Source of the DNA: Simmondsia chinensis
Taxonomy: Eukaryota; Streptophyta; Magnoliopsida; Caryophyllales; Simmondsiaceae
NCBI GenBank assembly: GCA_018398585.1
Contig: JAGTTD010000019.1
Coordinates: 4,439,702 to 4,503,701, forward strand
Direction: 5' to 3'
Length of the DNA stretch: 64,000 nt
Shown: positions 1 to 11,688 of the stretch, in pieces
Layout: each line of letters opens with the position of its first letter
How positions within the stretch are numbered: the stretch's first letter is position 1
Position numbers and translations under genes: made by a program
Notes under the pieces: generated by a model
The model's database searches: none
What the model saw: the letters and a program-made list of their open reading frames with translations, nothing else
What the model was told of the DNA's origin: nothing

Positions 1-1260
1 AGTGGGTGTTTGCATTTAGGACCATGTTCCCTCCTGTGCTCTTCTCTTCATTTTGCGAGCTGAGGTTTCAGGATTTCCTCTCTTGAGAAGGCGTCCTTAA
101 GGTATTTGGCTCTGTTGTTATCTTTTTTCAAAAAAAATTATCACAATTTAAAAAAATTTAATGTACTTATCCACTAAAATTTAATTGGTTAAGGCATAGT
201 ATTTTATTTGGACATATAGCTAAGCATGACTCCATTGACCTAAATGGGTTCTTGCTAAGTCAAACCCCATCTACATGATTGCCATCATCTCTTCATTGAC
301 TTTAATTAGCTTTCTAAATATTCCTTAATTATCGAAAATCTTTTTATAGACAGACTTTGACATTTTTTTTCAAGATAATAAAATAGGGACCCAAATAATT
401 AAATACAACTAGAAAATAAATAATTAGTGATAAAGTTGCAATACAAAACGATAACTCTTATAAACGAGCTTTGAGTCAACTATGAAAGACAGAGATCAAA
501 AGAGACAACTATAATGTAACATTTCAGCCTAAGAAAATAGAATTACAAGTTAAAATAGGCGAAACCCACATGAACTAAGAGTCTCAACTCTCATTTAAGA
601 GGACTCAGAGTGAACCTAAAACAGGGAGGAACGAACCAAAAGACAGGAAAACAAATTGTTCAAGCCCCTAATCTATCAAAGCAATCTGCTCAATCACAAT
701 CGATTCATCACCATTAAATTTCAACCCCAACTTTTTCCTGAGCTCCCACATACAAAGTATGAGGTGGTTCGATGCAATATCTACGTTAAACTCAATGCAC
801 TACGGATGGGAGGTACTTGCTTTGGAGTGTAAGCTCAATATCTTGTATGTACATTTGGCCTTACCTATATTCATCTATGGTTACCCTAACGAGCTCCTCA
901 ATGACAGAAAAGGTGTAATCCGAGAGTTGGAGCCAAGCACTAAGAAGCTCATGGGCACCATATATGGTTTGTTTTTTTTTTTTTTTCCTCCCGCTTTTTC
1001 CAATTCGGTGTGTACTGTTCTGATGTCCCCCTTGGTTTGTTTATTTACCTCTGGTGTGGCATTGGAGATATGTTGGGAGTTAATGTATTTTTATTTTCAG
1101 GGTGTATTGGGTCGTTAGATACGACTTTCACAGGTGTTTCTTGTTATTTTCCCCTTCTCTTGTACTATATGTGCACTTTTGGGTCTCTTCGTGAGATATT
1201 AGCCTTTGTATCGCGCGTTTTCCTCGCTAAGTTAAGCTCAATAGACATTCGCAATAAAAG
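1..1260. other. AT-rich intergenic DNA, nothing recognised
   Basis: I see no gene or structured repeat I can name. Short open frames at 759-1118 and 1010-1270 contain low-complexity hydrophobic stretches and resemble no family I know. A T-tract lies near 969-986. Confidence 0.5.
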
Positions 1261-1265
1261 AGTTT

Positions 1266-1340
1266 GTTAGAGTATAAAATTATTAATGGGCCTATTCACA
1301 AATTAGATTAAGCATTTATAAAAGTTGATTCCTTAACCTA
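1266..1340 (+). repeat. Diverged TRIM LTR remnant
   Basis: The segment begins TGTTAGAGTATAAAATTATT and later reads AAAGTTGATTCCTTAACC. This matches the LTRs of the TRIM family seen at 17.1-17.4 kb and 33.4 kb. No primer-binding site follows, so it is an isolated or decayed LTR. Confidence 0.4.
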
Positions 1341-1720
1341 TTTTAGATGAACATGCATCATTTCTTAAATAACTCATTGTCACTTAAAATCTTTTTTGGA
1401 TTATATAGCGGCCACATGATTAGATAATATAATATAAGTTTGTCAACTTATTAATTATCAACAACATGAAGAATATGATTTTTTTCGATAAGTAGTGAGG
1501 AAAACTCATGGAACAAAAACTAGCATCTTACGAAGAGACCAACGACTTGACACCCGGAAACATGAATACGGTAACTCCTACTATACCCCCAATACCACAC
1601 CAGAAGTAAATAAACAACCAAGGGGGACGATAAAACAACACAAACCGAAACAAAATAATAGGATGAGAACCAGACCATAGATGGAGCCCATGAGCTTAGT
1701 AGTGCTTGCCCAACTCCAGC

Positions 1721-2462
1721 TAGGGGTGTTCATCAGTCCAAACCCGGATCAGACCAGACTGGACAGAATCGAAGACCGAAGCTGGCCTTTTTTGGGGACC
1801 GAAGACCAGACTGAATTTAACCGGCCCGGTTTGAGACGGGACCGGTTACTTCATGGACTGAACCAGACCAGACCAATTTGGACCGATTATCATATCTTTC
1901 TTTTTTAATATAAGTTAAATTTAGCATATTTTGTCAAATTTGTACAACTTTAAAGGTATCTAATAGGAAAAAAGAATAAAAATAAAAAATAGGAAATATA
2001 GTAATGTTAATTAATCACTCACCAAATGCAAGGGCTCATCATAACAACTTATATTTACTAAACGCAACTTCGACAATGTGGCCCCTTTGATTTGATTCTC
2101 ATACTTCTCGATTCTCCACTAATAACCAATGACATTTTTCTTAAATTAACTAGAAATAATTATGTATATATGTCATAGCAATATATAATGCAATAGTATT
2201 AAAACAAACAAGATAATTCAATATAGACGCTTATGAGCCATTTTTAAATTAATTTTACGCCCAAATATTATAAGTCTAAATTAGTCTATTTATAATTTAA
2301 TAAAATATATAGGAGGCCCAACATTATCATTCGGGTTTCGGACTGGTCTCGAGTTTGGATCGGCTTGGACCGAAATCAGGTCAACTTGAGGACTGAGGAT
2401 TGAAAAGAAATTGAATTGGTCCAGTCCGGTCTTGGACCGAACTACCAATCCGGTCACTCCTA
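1721..2462. mobile_element. hAT-type MITE
   Basis: The left end begins TAGGGGTGTTCATC and the right end finishes GGTCACTCCTA, giving short hAT-like terminal inverted repeats. Subterminal regions are full of GGTCCGGT/GACCGGAC-type motifs on both sides, and the centre is AT-rich and non-coding. Flanking octamers (ACTCCAGC left, GTTTCAGC right) agree at 5 of 8 positions with transitions, consistent with an old 8-bp duplication. The reading frame at 1681-1908 is just this subterminal repeat. Confidence 0.6.
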
Positions 2463-2519
2463 GTTTCAGCTCTTGAATTACACCTTAAAAAATTGAAAAA
2501 TAATCCTAGGTTAGTCTAC

Positions 2520-2695
2520 TACAATTTTAGGTGATTTTGTTTTTAGTTTGTATCTGGTTCTGCTTTGTATAGGGGAGTCTTTTTTCTTCTTTGTTTCTGT
2601 TTTGTTCCCGCTCTTGTTGCCCTCGGGTTTCCGATTTTTAGGAAGCCACTTTTATATTTGAGCTTTGCTCATTTTTTATCGAAAAAAATCAAGGA
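2520..2695 (+). repeat. Possible L1-type LINE 3' tail fragment
   Basis: A T/C-rich stretch ends in GAAAAAAATC after TTTGAGCTTTGCTC. It resembles the 3' end of the better-defined LINE fragment at 18991-19693 (GGCTTTGCCCATAATTATC followed by poly-A). It is short and without a clear target duplication, so the call is tentative. Confidence 0.25.
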
Positions 2696-3499
2696 ATGCT
2701 GAGATGGAAAATATTGAGGAGACCCATTACGGAAAAAAACATAAAAATAGTCTTCAGTAATTGAAAAATGGGCGAATAAGACAAATAATACGACGACACG
2801 GTGGATGAAACAAATTATTTAATGTGTAAATAATATGCGCGAAAAAACATAAAAACAGTCTTCAGTAATTCAACGGCTTTTCTTTAGATTCTTATTGTTA
2901 AAACAATTAAGAAGTCGAGAGAAAAAGTTAACCCTAATTCTCAAAACCCAAAAATAGAGGTAAACATATAGAAATATAGAGGAAATCTGAATAATCGAAT
3001 GAATAAAACTATAATCATCCTCTTTTTTGAATAGAGGAGTTATTTCACCTAAAATAAAAAGGCTATAATTTAAAATAGATAATTATCTAATATAAAAGAC
3101 TAAAAATTTAAGTAGATAAATAAAGAGATAAATAATAAGACTTACTAATTAAACTCTCCTTCTTAAAGTTAAACTTCTTTTCCCCGGTCATGTCCTAACT
3201 CGCCCGCCCTCTATCTCGCCAAAGTACGAGCTGCATCACTATATGTATATATGTTGCATTTCTGTCGATGCCTTTTTTGTGTTTTTTATTCCGAATCATA
3301 GTGAAAGTTTTAATATTTGCCTATAGTTTTTCATCATATGAGGATCTTTTACATTAATTTCTGTGGTTTTTTTTTTCTCTCTTTTTTTTTTCTCTTATAT
3401 ATGTTACTTGATGTCTAAATCGCATCTATTTCATGAGGATTTTGCTAACATCATCCTTGTTATGAGCAAAGGGATTGGAAAATGCTTTATATATATATA
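2696..3499. other. AT-rich spacer
   Basis: No gene, RNA or inverted repeat recognised. Confidence 0.4.
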
Positions 3500-3655
3500 A
3501 CTCTTATAAAAGAGTGAGAAATGATAAAGTAAATTTTGGGCCATATATTTGGTTAAAGTGGGGAAAGAGGGTAATGTCAGGTGGGAGGGAGATGACATCA
3601 GCAGCTAAATGAGTGGTCTAGAATGTTCCCTCACTCTCACCCTCTTATATGAGTC
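3500..3655 (+). repeat. Short MITE, second copy at 36.97 kb
   Basis: The ends carry imperfect inverted repeats built on CTCTTATA(A)GAG/GAGTGAGAA. The core (GTAAATTTTGGGCCA, AAAGTGGGGA, ATGACATCA, CAGCTAAATGAGTGGT) reappears in reverse complement at about 36965-37110. The two copies define a small dispersed family. Confidence 0.5.
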
Positions 3656-3673
3656 ATGTCATACATATATATA

Positions 3674-4164
3674 GGGAGACGTTAGAATAAGAATGGAAGT
3701 TAGGTGAGAAAATGAGAAAATTAAAGCTAGATCGTTGAATCTTAGGTAGGACTATAAAAAAGGGCCAAGATTTGTCAAACATTTAATAAAAAAAAAATTT
3801 CCCCCCATACCCCTTGTTTCTCTCCCCCTCCACCAAGTCTTCGCGGCAAAGGCATGGGGCGGAAGGCAGCGGTGGCTGGCTGCTAGTGATGGGGTTTGCT
3901 GGCGACATGGTGGGGAAGGGGGTGTGAGAGAGAGGGAGAAAGTGGTATACCGGGAAGGGCTCTTGGAAGACAGAGAAGGCAGCAACGCGGCACGGCAGCG
4001 ACATGGCTGCAAGTGAGGAAAGAGGGGATATGGGAGGAAAATTCTTTTTTTTTTTTTTAATGCCCAACAAATTTTGGCCCTCCATTGCAATCTTACTCAA
4101 GGTCTGATGATGTAGCTTTAATGTTCTTATTTTTTCACCTAACTTCCATCTCATTCCGGCCTCT

Positions 4165-4166
<2 letters not shown>
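3674..4166. mobile_element. Foldback / Mutator-like nonautonomous element
   Basis: About 60 bp at each end are inverted copies of each other, sharing TGGAAGTTAGGTGA, then AAT(A/G)AGAA and ATTAAAGCTA. It sits inside an (AT)n tract, so the exact target duplication (perhaps 9 bp of ATATATATA) cannot be fixed. The interior, about 3800-4020, is strikingly GC-rich compared with its surroundings, unlike a simple MITE, and could be captured host sequence. I do not recognise a protein in it. Confidence 0.5.

Positions 4167-4207
<41 letters not shown>
4167..4207. repeat. (AT)n microsatellite
   Basis: An uninterrupted AT dinucleotide run follows the foldback element. Confidence 0.9.
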
Positions 4208-4208
<1 letters not shown>

Positions 4209-4840
4209 AATAATAATCTTTAAAAAGCTATTTATGATTTTATATTGCGTAGAGGGATTTCAACATTAGTGAACAAATAGCATTAATTGCTTTTCAAAGC
4301 CACAAGTTAAAATGAGTAAACTTTTGTCATATATTTAGAAAATATAACATTAATTGAATCAAACTCTTTTTTAAAAATATTTAGAACATATTTAAACCAT
4401 TTTTTTTTTTTTTGGTCTTACATATTTAAACTTTTAATTAATACGATATTGTCTCATTTTATTTGTCAAATTTAACTTAATTTTACTTTGAAAAACACAA
4501 ATTTGGCAAACATGGGAATGCTCACTCTCTTTTAAAACTTAGTATATTTATTATGCAAGTGCATTTTCTTTTAAGTTTCCATTCAATTTACATCAAAATA
4601 TTTTTCTTTTAATAAACTTTCTCTTTACAAAATATTTTCCATTTAAATATTGTTGTTTTAAAATTTTTGTGTTTTTATCTAAAGAAAATGATTTCATTTC
4701 ATAAATTTGAAAATTTTTACGCTTGGTCAAGTTGATGTTGAACTGAAGTGTACAGTTTGACATTAAGACGGAAAATGTTCTCCCCTGCGTGAAGAAAATA
4801 TTTATCAACTTTCGGTCGAGGAAGCAAAAGATTTCCCATA
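4208..4840. other. AT-rich DNA upstream of PHT1 pseudogene
   Basis: No coding signal, and I found no clear P1BS motif (GNATATNC) here. Confidence 0.4.
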
Positions 4841-5683
4841 GTTGTGCTTGTCAAAATAAAGCTATGCAAAGAAATAATAGAATCGAGATTACAACTTTTG
4901 GACAGCGATGAACATTTAACTACTTTGCTTTCATCACAACAGGACACTAATCATCTAGGGTTCGTGAAAACAAGGCCAAACCCGCAGCAGCAAAATCTCC
5001 GCACTAACGTAGCAAAAACACAATGGTACCACTTCAAAGCAACTGTGATCGCGGGCATTGGCTTTTTCACCGATGCCTACGATCTCTTCAGTATCTCCCT
5101 CATAACCAAACTCCTCGGCCGAATTTACTACACTCCTCCTAAACCCAAGTACCCCGCCTCCTTACCCATCAACATCTCAGCTGCTGTCAGCGGCGTCGCC
5201 CTTTGCGGCACCCTTGCTGGCCAGCTCTTCCTTGGATGGCTCGGTGAGAAATTCGGCCGTAAAAAGGTGTATTGGGTCTTTAATGTTTTATAAGTGTTTT
5301 GATTAAATGGGTCGTATAGAAAGGGTAAAAAACCAATGGTGGGACAGTTGATATGTTAAGAACTTTACATATAAATCTAATAAGAGTTGTGGAATATAAA
5401 GATTCACATCTAATAGCATTTAATTTTAGGATAGACGCCTAGTTGAGCTTTTAAATTTACATCGTATATGCCAACTTTGAAGGTCGAACATCCTATAGCC
5501 TGATAAAACTTAATATGACTCTCCATCTCTAGCCATTATATAATGCTGTTTTAGGTACTAACTCGAGAAACAAGATACGAAGCTAGAAAGATATATAACA
5601 GAATCATGGGATACTAAAATTTAGGTCGGTCCAAGTTGAATTTTGTGCACATGATTAAGAAAAATGAGTATGTTAAGTTATGG

Positions 5684-5924
5684 TACCTAAGAGGGTACCA
5701 ACATGCAAGCACTGGATCTTATTAGAACTCCAAAGTTAAGCGTGTTTGGGCGAGAGTAGTACCAAGACGGGTGACCTCCTGGGAAGTCCTTGGTTTGCAC
5801 TCCTCAAGTTTGGGGTTCTCGAAAACAGCCTCCCTTCATGATACGCTGAAGGGGGAGCGCTGCGTACATCCACCCCCCGACTCTGCTTAGGCGGGAGCCC
5901 TTGGGATATTAGGAATGTTGCTTT
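5684..5924 (+). mobile_element. 5S rRNA-derived SINE with RTE-type tail
   Basis: Positions about 5694-5804 are a near-complete 5S rRNA-like sequence: box A (AGTTAAGCGTGTTTGGG, 5734-5750), intermediate element (GAGAGTAGTACC) and box C (GGGTGACCTCCTGGGAAGTC) are all recognisable. This head is joined to a 3' module (about 5810-5924: TCTCGAAAACAGCCTC, GCTGCGTACATCC, GCGGGAGCCCTTG) that is the same module ending the LINE at 14.46-14.60 kb. The unit is bounded by 17-bp direct repeats (5667-5683 and 5925-5941; AGTATGTTA..TTATGG, 15 of 17 identical), as expected for target-primed insertion. It lies in intron 1 of the PHT1 pseudogene. A 5S pseudogene or Cassandra LTR would not explain the LINE tail and the duplication. 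Confidence 0.8.
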
Positions 5925-7089
5925 AGTATGTTATATTATGGTCATCTTCCTTAAAATCTTTTTGAACAAAAGACATATTCAGAGATACAAAAATCATTGT
6001 GCACGCTAAATTTTCCTCTTCGACACATATTACTTTATTCACTCTTACTTGATCATTTATTTATTATTATATATTTTTTTTTGGATATTATTATTCTAAA
6101 CTCAGATGTACGGAATTACCCTAACTATGATGGTGTTCTCGTCCATCGCCTCTGGGCTCTCCTTTGGTAGCACCCCAAAGGGAGTCATGACTACACTGTG
6201 CTTTTTCAGGTAAAAATAGTTTGTGATTCTTATATATTAATCTCTATCATAAAACATAAAATTTTTTGACGAGATTCACATATCAAATTCTTAACATAGG
6301 TTCTGGCTGGGTTTTGGTGTGGGCGGGGACTACCCTTTGTCAGCCACAATCATGTCAGAATATGCAAACAAGAAAACACGAGGGGCATTCATTGCAGCAG
6401 TGTTTGCCATGCAAGGGGTAGGGATTTTAACGAGTGGGATTGTGGCGCTCATTTTGTCAGCTGGGTTCGAGAGCAAGTTCAAGCCCCCCTCTTTTGAAGT
6501 AGACCCAGTTCGATCTTTAACCCCTGAGGCCGATTACATATGGAGGATAATCTTGATGTTTGGTGCCTTTCCGGCGGCAGCTCTCACTTACTATTGGTGC
6601 ATGCAGATGCCGGAAACCGCCAGGTATTATTTTAAGGTTATATATTCAATTTCACTAGATTTGAGTATAATGCTTTCTTTTTCGGCACATACTTGCAAAT
6701 TACTTAATCGAATGAAATTTTTGTACAAGGTATACTGCGCTAGTGGCGAAGAACGCAAGGCTGGCGGCAGAGGACATGTCGAAAGTGCTACAGGTCCAGC
6801 TGGAGGCCGAGGAAGATAAAATAGAGAAGTTTGTAACAGACAAGCGCCAGAAGACCGCTATTCGCGAGGTTTGTCCAAGTTTGCTTCATCATTTTATTAT
6901 AATTTCTATCTGAAGTTCACCTTATGAAGCACCAAGAAAAATATACGTAAATGTAAAACACAGACTTTAGGTATACTTTGGTTGCGAAATTAAAATTTAG
7001 ACTTGCCGTATAGCTTTCGTACAATGCCATGAGCATGATGTTCAATAACTGAGAAAGCTGCCAAAGTCCTCTAATTTTTCACCCCACCA

Positions 7090-7470
7090 AAACCTAGAGT
7101 TGGGGATGGTACAGTGGTAACTCTAGAGAAAGTCTAAATTTTGAAAGCCTTAATTACTAAGTTAGCTAAAATTATCCACTACGCGAGGAGAAGAAATCTC
7201 TATTTATAGATAGAAAGCCATAGTCTTCATCTAACTTGAGTTCTCTGTTCGAGTGAGATTTCAATTTGTTTTTATTTAAACAGATTGAATAATGGGTGGC
7301 CTTTTGGAAAGTTCTCAGCCTCAGGTTGAGGGCATTGGAAAACAACCTCTCTTCAGGTTAACACCTTGAAGGGGGAAGGCTGCGTACATCTGCCCCCCCC
7401 CCCCCCCCCACCGAGACCCCGCGTAGGCAGGAGCCCTTGATGTATTGGGTATGTTCCTTTAGATAATTGC
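7090..7470 (+). mobile_element. SINE-like element with RTE-type tail
   Basis: The 3' part (about 7322-7470) is the same tail module as at 5.8 kb and 14.5 kb (AACCTCTC, GGCTGCGTACATCTG, GCAGGAGCCCTTGA, TATTGGGTATGTTCC). It is interrupted by a run of about 17 C. The upstream part holds a possible tRNA-like A box (TGGTACAGTGGTAAC, about 7108) and B box (GTTCGAGTG, about 7251), so a tRNA-derived head is possible. No clean target duplication was found, so the 5' boundary is uncertain. It lies where an exon of the PHT1 pseudogene is missing. Confidence 0.5.
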
Positions 7471-7679
7471 TGAGATAAGATAAACATCTAAAAACTGATA
7501 GTGTATCCCTATGTGTAAACCATACTTTCCTTTGTAAAATGCTTTTATTTCAAAAGTATTTGCCCCAAAAGATAAATTCTTTTATAAAAGAAACCTTGTT
7601 TGTGCATCAATTTTGCATTTTGCACTCACGATTATAAGGTGAGTTTAGTATGAAATCTCATATTAGGGTTATAAAAGAG

Positions 7680-7790
7680 ATTAGATTAACATATAAATAT
7701 AGTTGATTACTTAATTTAATACTAATTAGTTTTAGAATGAAGCCTACTCGAACTTATTTTGTATTCTTATTGATTTTCACCTAATTTTAC
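7680..7790 (+). repeat. Remnant of LTR-like repeat also at 18.2 kb
   Basis: The order ATCTCATATTAGG, ATATAAATATAG, TAATTAGTTTTAGAATGAAGCC parallels ATCCCACATTGG, ATATAAGTATAG, CAATTGGTTTTAAGATGAAACC at 18.27-18.37 kb. Both look like diverged copies of a small LTR-type repeat common in plants. Confidence 0.3.
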
Positions 7791-8382
7791 TAACCAGGTC
7801 TACAAGGTAGCACGAGCCCAAACCCCTCATCGCCCTACGTGGAACAGTCCCCGGGTACTGGTTCACAGTGGCCTTCATCGACATAATCGGAAGATGGATC
7901 ATTCAAATCATGGGTTTCTTCTTCATGACCATCCTCATGTTCGCCATAGCCTTCCCATACCAACACCGGCAAATAAAGAAAACCGAATTGGGTTCATCAT
8001 AATGTACGGGCTCACCTTTTTCTTCGCCAATTTCGGGCCCAACCCGACCACTTTTGTGGTGCCAGCCGAGATCTTCCCTGCACGGCTCCGGTCAAATTGC
8101 CATGGGATATCGGCCGCAGCAGGGAAGGCAGGGGCCATTATCGGTGCGTTTGGGTTCTTGTACGCTTCGCAAGAGAAGGATCCGGCCAAGAGAAAGCATG
8201 GGTACCCCGCGGGGATCGGGAAGAAAAACTCGTTAATAGTGTTGGGTGTTATTAATTTTATAGGTATGTTGTTTACATTCTTAGTGCCTGAGCCTAAGGG
8301 TATGTCCTTGGAAGAGGCCGCTGGGGAGGCCGTTGAGGAGGACCATCTTGAAGGTGAGGATTTCAAGAAGGAGACAGCATAA

Positions 8383-9200
8383 GATTAAGCAAAAATATTA
8401 TGTTTTAAAAAAAAATTATATTATTATTAGACCAAAAATTTTAATGACAGAGCAATAACAACAATACATTGCCTCAAGAAGCTTTCACCAAAGCAGAGAA
8501 ATTACCAAAATTTTCTAAGTATTATTCACTAGAATTCATATTATTGTTCTGCCAATAACACATGTTGCTCTAGTAATAACAATTTTCTTAAACACTATAT
8601 CTAATTTCTATGTTTAATTTTTAAGCAAAATTTTCATTGAATTATAAAAATGATATTGAATTAGTTTTTTTTTTTTTTTTAAAGTTAATGGTCTTTAATC
8701 AATATGTGTTAAGTATATATTCGACATATGTTTTAGATATTTAAACATTGCATAAAAGAAATTTAAGTTTTATTTTAGTATACATTTTATATGGTCAAAA
8801 AAATTGGATTACAGAAAGTAAATATTAAATTATGTTTTGTATTATGTAATAATTTTCTGTCCTATATGTTAAGGATTTATATTTAATATAATTTAAGTTT
8901 ATTTTTAATGGTTATGGTTGTAATTACATTTGCTTATGAATTTGGTCATTGTGTTATACAATATGAATTCATTCATTGTATTTTCTTCTTTTAGCGTTGA
9001 GATTTTGTATTTTATTTTTATTTTTTTTATCAATTTAGATTTTGTATTTTATTTTTCATTTGTTTTAAATATTAGATATTTACCGATTACAAATTTTATG
9101 AAGCATATTAGATAATATCAGATATCTAAGGAGTTGGTATCTTATCTCTCGAAAAGATGCGTTCTTTCTTCAATATTGCTTAGGTTAATGTAAAATTAAG
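8383..9200. other. AT-rich 3' flank of PHT1 pseudogene
   Basis: Long A/T runs, and no gene recognised. Confidence 0.4.
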
Positions 9201-9213
9201 GAAAAAATAACAC

Positions 9214-9290
9214 ATGTCGGTTTTAGCTTCATTGGTAAAGCATTATATTGTTAAGGTAGGCTTATGCGCAAATTTGAATCTTTGTACACT
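9214..9290 (+). repeat. tRNA-like sequence, possible SINE head
   Basis: TTAGCTTCATTGGTAAAGC resembles a pol III A box with D-loop, and AAATTTGAATC 45-50 bases later resembles a degenerate B box. The spacing is tRNA-like, but no acceptor stem or tail could be assigned, so this is not called as a tRNA gene. Confidence 0.3.
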
Positions 9291-9849
9291 TAAGTATGTA
9301 GTGGGATTTGAATATGACCATAGAGACCTTTTAAGCGTATATTGCTTACCAAGTGAGCTAATACCAACATGTGTGTTTATCTCCTCATTTTTTATATTAG
9401 AATAAGTAATATTACACAGTAGCCTCAACAGAAAAGTAACTTTAATGTAGATGGTTGATTAAAACACTTCATACTTTTGAATGTGCTTTTCTTGAAAATT
9501 GAAAACTTGTTGTAGTTAAGTGAAAAATAACTACTTTTGATAGTTTTAAATAAAATAAACCCTAAAGAATAATGTTACAATAATTACAATTTTTATAAAC
9601 TAATAATCTTACACCATAAATATTGGAAAATGCAACAACTAAACAACGAAAGATTTAGTAAAAAATAATAATCAAACACACAATATTTATGTGGTTCGTT
9701 CTAAAATGCCTATATTCACTGAATTATAGAGATATTTTATTGCTGTAAAAGTTTTATAGAGAATTCTTCAAATTTCACTTTAGGCACTCTCAAACCCTAA
9801 GTGAAGCTCCACCTCTCTCTCTCTCTTCCCCCTTCTGACAATTACAACG

Positions 9850-10470
9850 TCTCCCTGCTGCTGTCATTGTGCTCCACTGTCACTGTACCCGCTGACAATC
9901 ACTCCACCACGTAGGCCGCCTCGCCGACGCCACACCACCACCACATTGACGGCGACCCCCCATGACAGCGAAGACCCACCGTCGGTACTGTGCCGCTCCC
10001 CCCCCCCCCCCCACCCAGCCACCCACCCTACCTAAACCGTCCTCACCACCAGACACCCCACCACTCCCAACACCGTAAATCTTAACAAACCCCACCACCT
10101 TCCCCTCACCACCACCAGAAACCTCCCCCCCCCCCCCCCCCACCCCTCCCTCACGCCCTTTCCACCATCCGAACCCACCTCCCTTGCCTCCACACTCCGC
10201 CCCCTCACACCTCCCTCACCAATCACCACCACCAGGCCCCACTGCCACCTCCCCACCCCGCCCCCCCACCCCTCCCCCACCACTCACCTCACTCACCCAC
10301 CTCCCTCCCCATCGCCCCCCCCCCCCCCCCAAAAAAAAAAAAACTCACCTCCCCACCCCCCCCCCCCTCACACCCCTCCCCCACCACTCACCACACTCCG
10401 CACACCTCACACCCCCCCACGACCCCCCCCTCTCCTCCCCTATCCACTCCCACCAACACAGCAAGACAAC
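9850..10470 (+). repeat. C-rich leader of the LINE
   Basis: The strand is almost entirely C, A and T, with CCACCACC units and poly-C runs at about 10004-10020, 10126-10141 and 10315-10330. Predicted glycine- or proline-rich frames across it are composition artefacts. It may act as the LINE 5' UTR. Confidence 0.6.
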
Positions 10471-10729
10471 AAGTCGATCGACCCAGGTAAGTATAAACCG
10501 GTCAGCCCCAGGTTCAAACTCCCCTCCTATTTTTATTTCCATGCTCTTATTGTTGGTACAATTACCTGTGTTGTATCTGATATATCCTTGTCTCTAGCGT
10601 TTATACGTGCCTAATCGTGACTGGGTACAGTTAGTTTATAAACTTTAGTAACAATGGAGCTCAAAACCTGAGGCCATCTTTAAACGGGTTAGGGACGGGA
10701 TGGAATAGCTCAAGCAGTGAGGGAAGCCT

Positions 10730-11638
10730 GCGAATTAGGACATTAAACATTGGCAAACTAACCTGGAAAAGCTTTGAGGTTGCCCAAATGATGGTTAGGA
10801 GAAGGATCAACAACATGTGCCTTCAAGAGACTAGGTGGGTAGGCACAAAAGCAAGGGATGTGTTAGGATACAAACTATGGTATGCGGGCCTAGCAAGGGG
10901 AAAAAATGGGGTAGGCATTATTGTCGATAGCTTCCTTAGGGACAAAATAGTCGGGGTCACTAGGACTGATGATAGGATCATTAGCATCAGGTTAGTTTTA
11001 GATGGGGAGATATTAAACGTCATAAGTGCATATGCCCCATAGATTGGCAGACTGAGCAGGAGAATGCTAGATTTTGGGAGGACCTAGACTTAACAATGCA
11101 AGGCATACCCCAGAGCGAACAAGTGGTGACTGGGGGTGACTTTAATGGGCACGTGGGAGCGAACACAGAAGGTTATCCATCCCACCATGGATGCTTTGGT
11201 TTTGGAACGAGAAAGGATGAGGGTAAGGCTCTGTTAGACTTTGCCATCACGTACAAGCTAACGGTGCCCAACACCTTCTTCAAAAAATGTGAGGAGCATA
11301 CAATCACGTACCGGAGCAGTGGTGCAAGGACTCAGATTGACTATATGTTATTAAGGAAGAGGATTCAAAAAGATTGCAGGGTTATCCCTGGGAGGACCTC
11401 TCAACACAGCACAAGGTAGTATGTGCTAAGATCAAGGTCAAGAGAAGGGGCAAGAAATCCACCAAACCATCACAGCCACGAACGCGTTGGAGGGAGCTGA
11501 AGGGGGAAAAGTCTCAAGTCTTTAAGGACAGAATCAAGGCTAAGCTTGGAGGGGATTGTGAGGGAGATTTAAACCACTTGTGGAACAAAGTAGCCCAAAA
11601 GATTAGAGATGTGGCACGCGAAGTACTAGGGGTATCAA

Positions 11639-11688
<50 letters not shown>

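Larger units (their letters stand above)
4990..8382 (+). pseudogene. PHT1 phosphate transporter pseudogene
   Basis: Decayed copy of a PHT1 phosphate/H+ symporter (major facilitator, plasma membrane). Recognisable pieces, with plausible GT-AG boundaries: exon 1 to about 5265 (FFTDAYDLF); exon 2 6106-6209 ([16 protein letters not shown]); exon 3 6300-6623 (PHT1 signature [13 protein letters not shown]); exon 4 6730-6868 (cytoplasmic loop); last exon 7798-8382 ([28 protein letters not shown]). Defects: no in-frame ATG precedes the conserved region; the 50-60 residues normally spanning [17 protein letters not shown] to the next helix are absent between exon 4 and the last exon; an extra C near 7828 shifts the frame; a second shift lies near 7965. 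Sequence choices such as VMTTLCFFR and NSLIVLGV recall the PHT1;8/PHT1;9 branch, which is inference. It is convergent with the intact PHT1 gene at 15.1-16.7 kb. Retroelements occupy intron 1 and the lost-exon region. Confidence 0.85.

Noticed and set aside
759..1270. Two overlapping plus-strand frames as possible small genes
   Set aside because: No family resemblance, a T-run inside, and no splice or start context; likely chance frames.
5694..5804. Functional 5S rRNA gene or Cassandra TRIM
   Set aside because: A single copy with substitutions, joined to a LINE-type tail and flanked by a 17-bp duplication; no Cassandra LTR structure or primer-binding site follows.
7935..8366. Minus-strand frame opposite the last PHT1 pseudogene exon
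   Set aside because: Shadow of the conserved transporter sequence.
9214..9290. A genuine tRNA gene
   Set aside because: The A box looks acceptable, but the B box is degenerate and no acceptor stem pairs; kept only as a SINE-head candidate.
9880..10597. Glycine-rich and proline-rich frames on both strands
   Set aside because: They come from the CCACC and poly-C composition of the LINE leader.
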